Position numbers and translations under genes: made by a program. DNA of 64,000 nt from Smittia aterrima (Eukaryota > Arthropoda > Insecta > Diptera > Chironomidae), in assembly GCA_033063855.1 (NCBI GenBank), contig CP093830.1, positions 19,654,854 to 19,718,853 of the forward strand, given 5' to 3'. Shown piece after piece: positions 61,705 through 64,000 of the stretch (positions are counted from its first letter, which is position 1; each line of letters begins with the position of its first letter). Below the pieces are notes generated by a model. That model searched no databases. It was not told the origin of the DNA and saw only the letters and a list, made by a program, of their open reading frames with translations.

Positions 61705-64000
61705 GAGGGGATGAAAATGAACTCTCATTGACAAATGATAATGATTTCACTTTGCCCTCTTCATCCTTCCTCGCACGGCTCAATACTCCTCTCGACTCCT
61801 TTCGGCTGAGACGCACAGGATTTGTGTGATTCTGATGTGTAATTAATGGAAATAGGCTCAAATAAAAAAGGAAGATTCTCATCCAAGCTCGTCGATTGAC
61901 AGCAGGAAAAGACATTTCTCAGTTTGGTCGAGACAAGAGAGATTTCCGAAGAAAATTCATTTCCACATTAAAAATTATCTTTGAATTCCAGAAGACACGA
62001 CATCGACCAGACTGGGGAGACGATAATTTGACAAATCTTTCCTCATAATGTCGTCTTAAGTGACATGTGAAATTTATAAACTTTCCGACAATTGATTTTG
62101 TCGATTTTTAATGAAGCCCCGAACGAAGTTCTTGGATAATTCACATAATTGCTTAATTTGAATTGAGGCTCTTCGACTCATTAAGAAGTTATTCAGATCG
62201 GAAGTTATTCGAACATGAACAAAAGTTTCTTTTTGCTGATCGCAAATCAACCTCATCATGATGATTATAAATGCTTCGATTTCCGACTGCAAGGAAAACA
62301 CCTAAACCGACGATGACGATGAGAACTAATGAGTCCTAACGATGTCCTGATCAAAGCCTGGAAATCAATTAATTAGACGTTCAATTTGGATCGGAATTGT
62401 GCGATAATTAATAGAAATTTGAGGATAAATTGGAAAATTGAAATCAATTGAATGTGCTTATGGCCGGTTGAAAGAAGCACTGATGACAATCGACGGGAAA
62501 GGGATCGAGGAAGATGTGAACATTGCAGACGACAAGAGACGAGAAACAGTCGCGAGTCGAAATCATGGTCGGTCACACTAGAAACGCAACCTTAATGAAC
62601 ACGCGAGCATTAGCGCAATTTATCATTGCGATTAGCGAGCAGTTATCAGCGAGGATTGTAAACAAAACTTCTCTGTTGGGACAGCGAATTTATTTGTAAA
62701 TTATTCTCTCGCCGAAGAGTTTCATTTGTTGTTTTCTAAAAGTGGAAAAGCTTTGCTACAACCACCACACTCATTGGGGCTCGAACTTGGTTAGGAGAAT
62801 CATATGAGGTTCGAAAAACAATGTAATAAGCTGAACAATTACCCGAATAATATTTATTTACTAACGGAATGCTTCTGCCACTGCTTTAAATTGCTTCACC
62901 ACCACGGAATTGAGCAAGCAGCCGAGAAAAAACTGCGGCAGCGAACGAGCAGTAAAAGTATTTTATTGTCCTAGCGATACGAATGTTGCCGCTTTTCGGG
63001 TAGGCGAACGAGAGGAATTTGCAATAAATTTGATTCTGTTTATACGGAATTAGCAATAATTATATCGCTGCGAAAGTATCGTTTGGGGAGAAAGTTGCAG
63101 CAAGGCTAGGCTAGTTGGAAGAGTTCGATTCGAATTTAATTATAGAAACTTTTAATTGATAGATTCGCTTGTGTGTTTGTCTCTCCGATATCAATTGCAA
63201 GCTCTCTGTTGAAATTGTATCCAATATCCTAAGTCACAACGCAAAAAATGTTTACGAGTTGAAATTTCTTCCTCGAAGACAACTTGAATAATAAACAACA
63301 AATTCCTGCACATCAGCATCGTGAGGTATGCGATCATATTAAATTGATTATAGCGTGAGTGCGCTTATAAAGCAAGGGAGCTTGTAAAACAAGCTTTTTA
63401 CGCTGCTTCTACTTAGAAGTTTGTTTATTGAATTATTATGATTTGCTGTATCAGATTTCCATATGAATAATGAAGTATAATAATGTTTTATTACTCGTTC
63501 TCGTGCTGGTGTAGTGACAACTCATAACAATGTTGTTTAGCATGAAAAACTAACATGAAATTACCCTTTTTCACAATGGGTGGCGGATGGAGCCGAGAGA
63601 GAGGGGAAGAGTTCATAGAGAATGGTTCAAAATTGTTGAAATATTTCAGATCATTTAAGGACATTCCCTAACATTCCTTAATATTCAAAAAGTTTCGAAA
63701 ACTTTTATCTTTTAAAAGCTTATAAAGTTCTCTCTAGGAAAACTTTTTTTTTGTTTGGTGCGTTTTTCTGGTTTGATAATTCCATTTGACAAATTGATGA
63801 AATTGCGAATGGAATTTGGGAATCTCGCTTGATTCATTTTTTCCTCACTCGCTTGCTCGCTCAATCCGCTCTACACAAATGGCTAGAAATAGTGTAAAAT
63901 TGACATATCATTCGCTGACTGCAAAAATAAATCCTCAAAATCGCATTTTGTGTCGCGGGAAAATGTTTTGGTTTACATTGTTGTGGAATTAAATTGCGGC

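Larger units (their letters stand above)
43600..64000. other. 20 kb without a supportable gene
   Basis: No open frame here resembles a known protein or assembles into exons. It must contain the RNF181 promoter near its left end. It carries many TAAT/ATTA and TTTATG-type motifs, short microsatellites, poly-A/T tracts, one small frame with a signal-peptide-like start (52785-52994, -) and a possible repeat remnant near 60.4-60.7 kb. It may be an intergenic regulatory region or a large intron of a gene outside the window. Confidence 0.55.

Noticed and set aside
62740..62860. tRNA-like gttcgag/ggttcga boxes
   Set aside because: The T-arm stem does not pair and no cloverleaf can be drawn around it; a chance B-box resemblance.
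1..64000. CRISPR arrays, operons, phage or bacterial defence systems
   Set aside because: The sequence is eukaryotic with spliced genes; no regularly spaced repeats or prokaryotic gene clusters are present.

Overview
The window is insect nuclear DNA, most probably from a dipteran and perhaps a nematoceran such as a midge. The reasons are compact spliced genes with 44-100 nt GT-AG introns, AT-rich intergenic DNA with no recognisable intact transposon, and proteins closest in architecture to those of flies. The species assignment is inference. I found seven protein-coding genes. I reconstructed them exon by exon from reading frame, splice sites and intron phase.

Region 1 (1-12.1 kb) is gene dense. 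It holds the 3' three-fifths or so of the giant deubiquitinase USP34/puffyeye (+, cut by the window edge), a BCL7-family SWI/SNF subunit (+), a 4 kb stretch I could not assign, an unrecognised basic coiled protein (-), and head-to-head with it a small single-pass membrane protein (+).

Region 2 (12.1-13.7 kb) is the Hippo-pathway scaffold salvador (-), with two WW domains and a SARAH domain. Its 3' end converges on the membrane-protein gene with only 119 bp between stop codons.

Region 3 (14.4-41.0 kb) holds two tandem minus-strand genes for secreted cuticle proteins with one chitin-binding (peritrophin-A/CBM14) domain each, CPAP1 type. In each, a tiny signal-peptide exon lies far upstream of the body, across an 11.1 kb and a 7.4 kb intron. 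The splice phases match (phase 1) and the cysteine spacing in the two domains is identical. The second gene contains a 15-nt microexon inside the chitin-binding domain.

Region 4 (43.1-43.6 kb) is a RING-H2 ubiquitin ligase of the RNF181 type (-). The last 20 kb (43.6-64 kb) shows no gene I can support. It looks like a long intergenic or intronic regulatory desert with homeodomain-type TAAT/ATTA-rich blocks, short microsatellites and one possible repeat remnant near 60.4 kb.

The genes do not form one pathway. Their common thread is ordinary eukaryotic growth control and cuticle building: deubiquitination, chromatin remodelling, Hippo signalling, ubiquitin ligation and chitin matrix. I see no clear evidence of an undescribed system. 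The most unusual items are the long-intron signal exons, the 15-nt microexon, the diverged helix of BCL7, a 156-codon frame overlapping the RNF181 end, and the unexplained 6.8-10.8 kb stretch.
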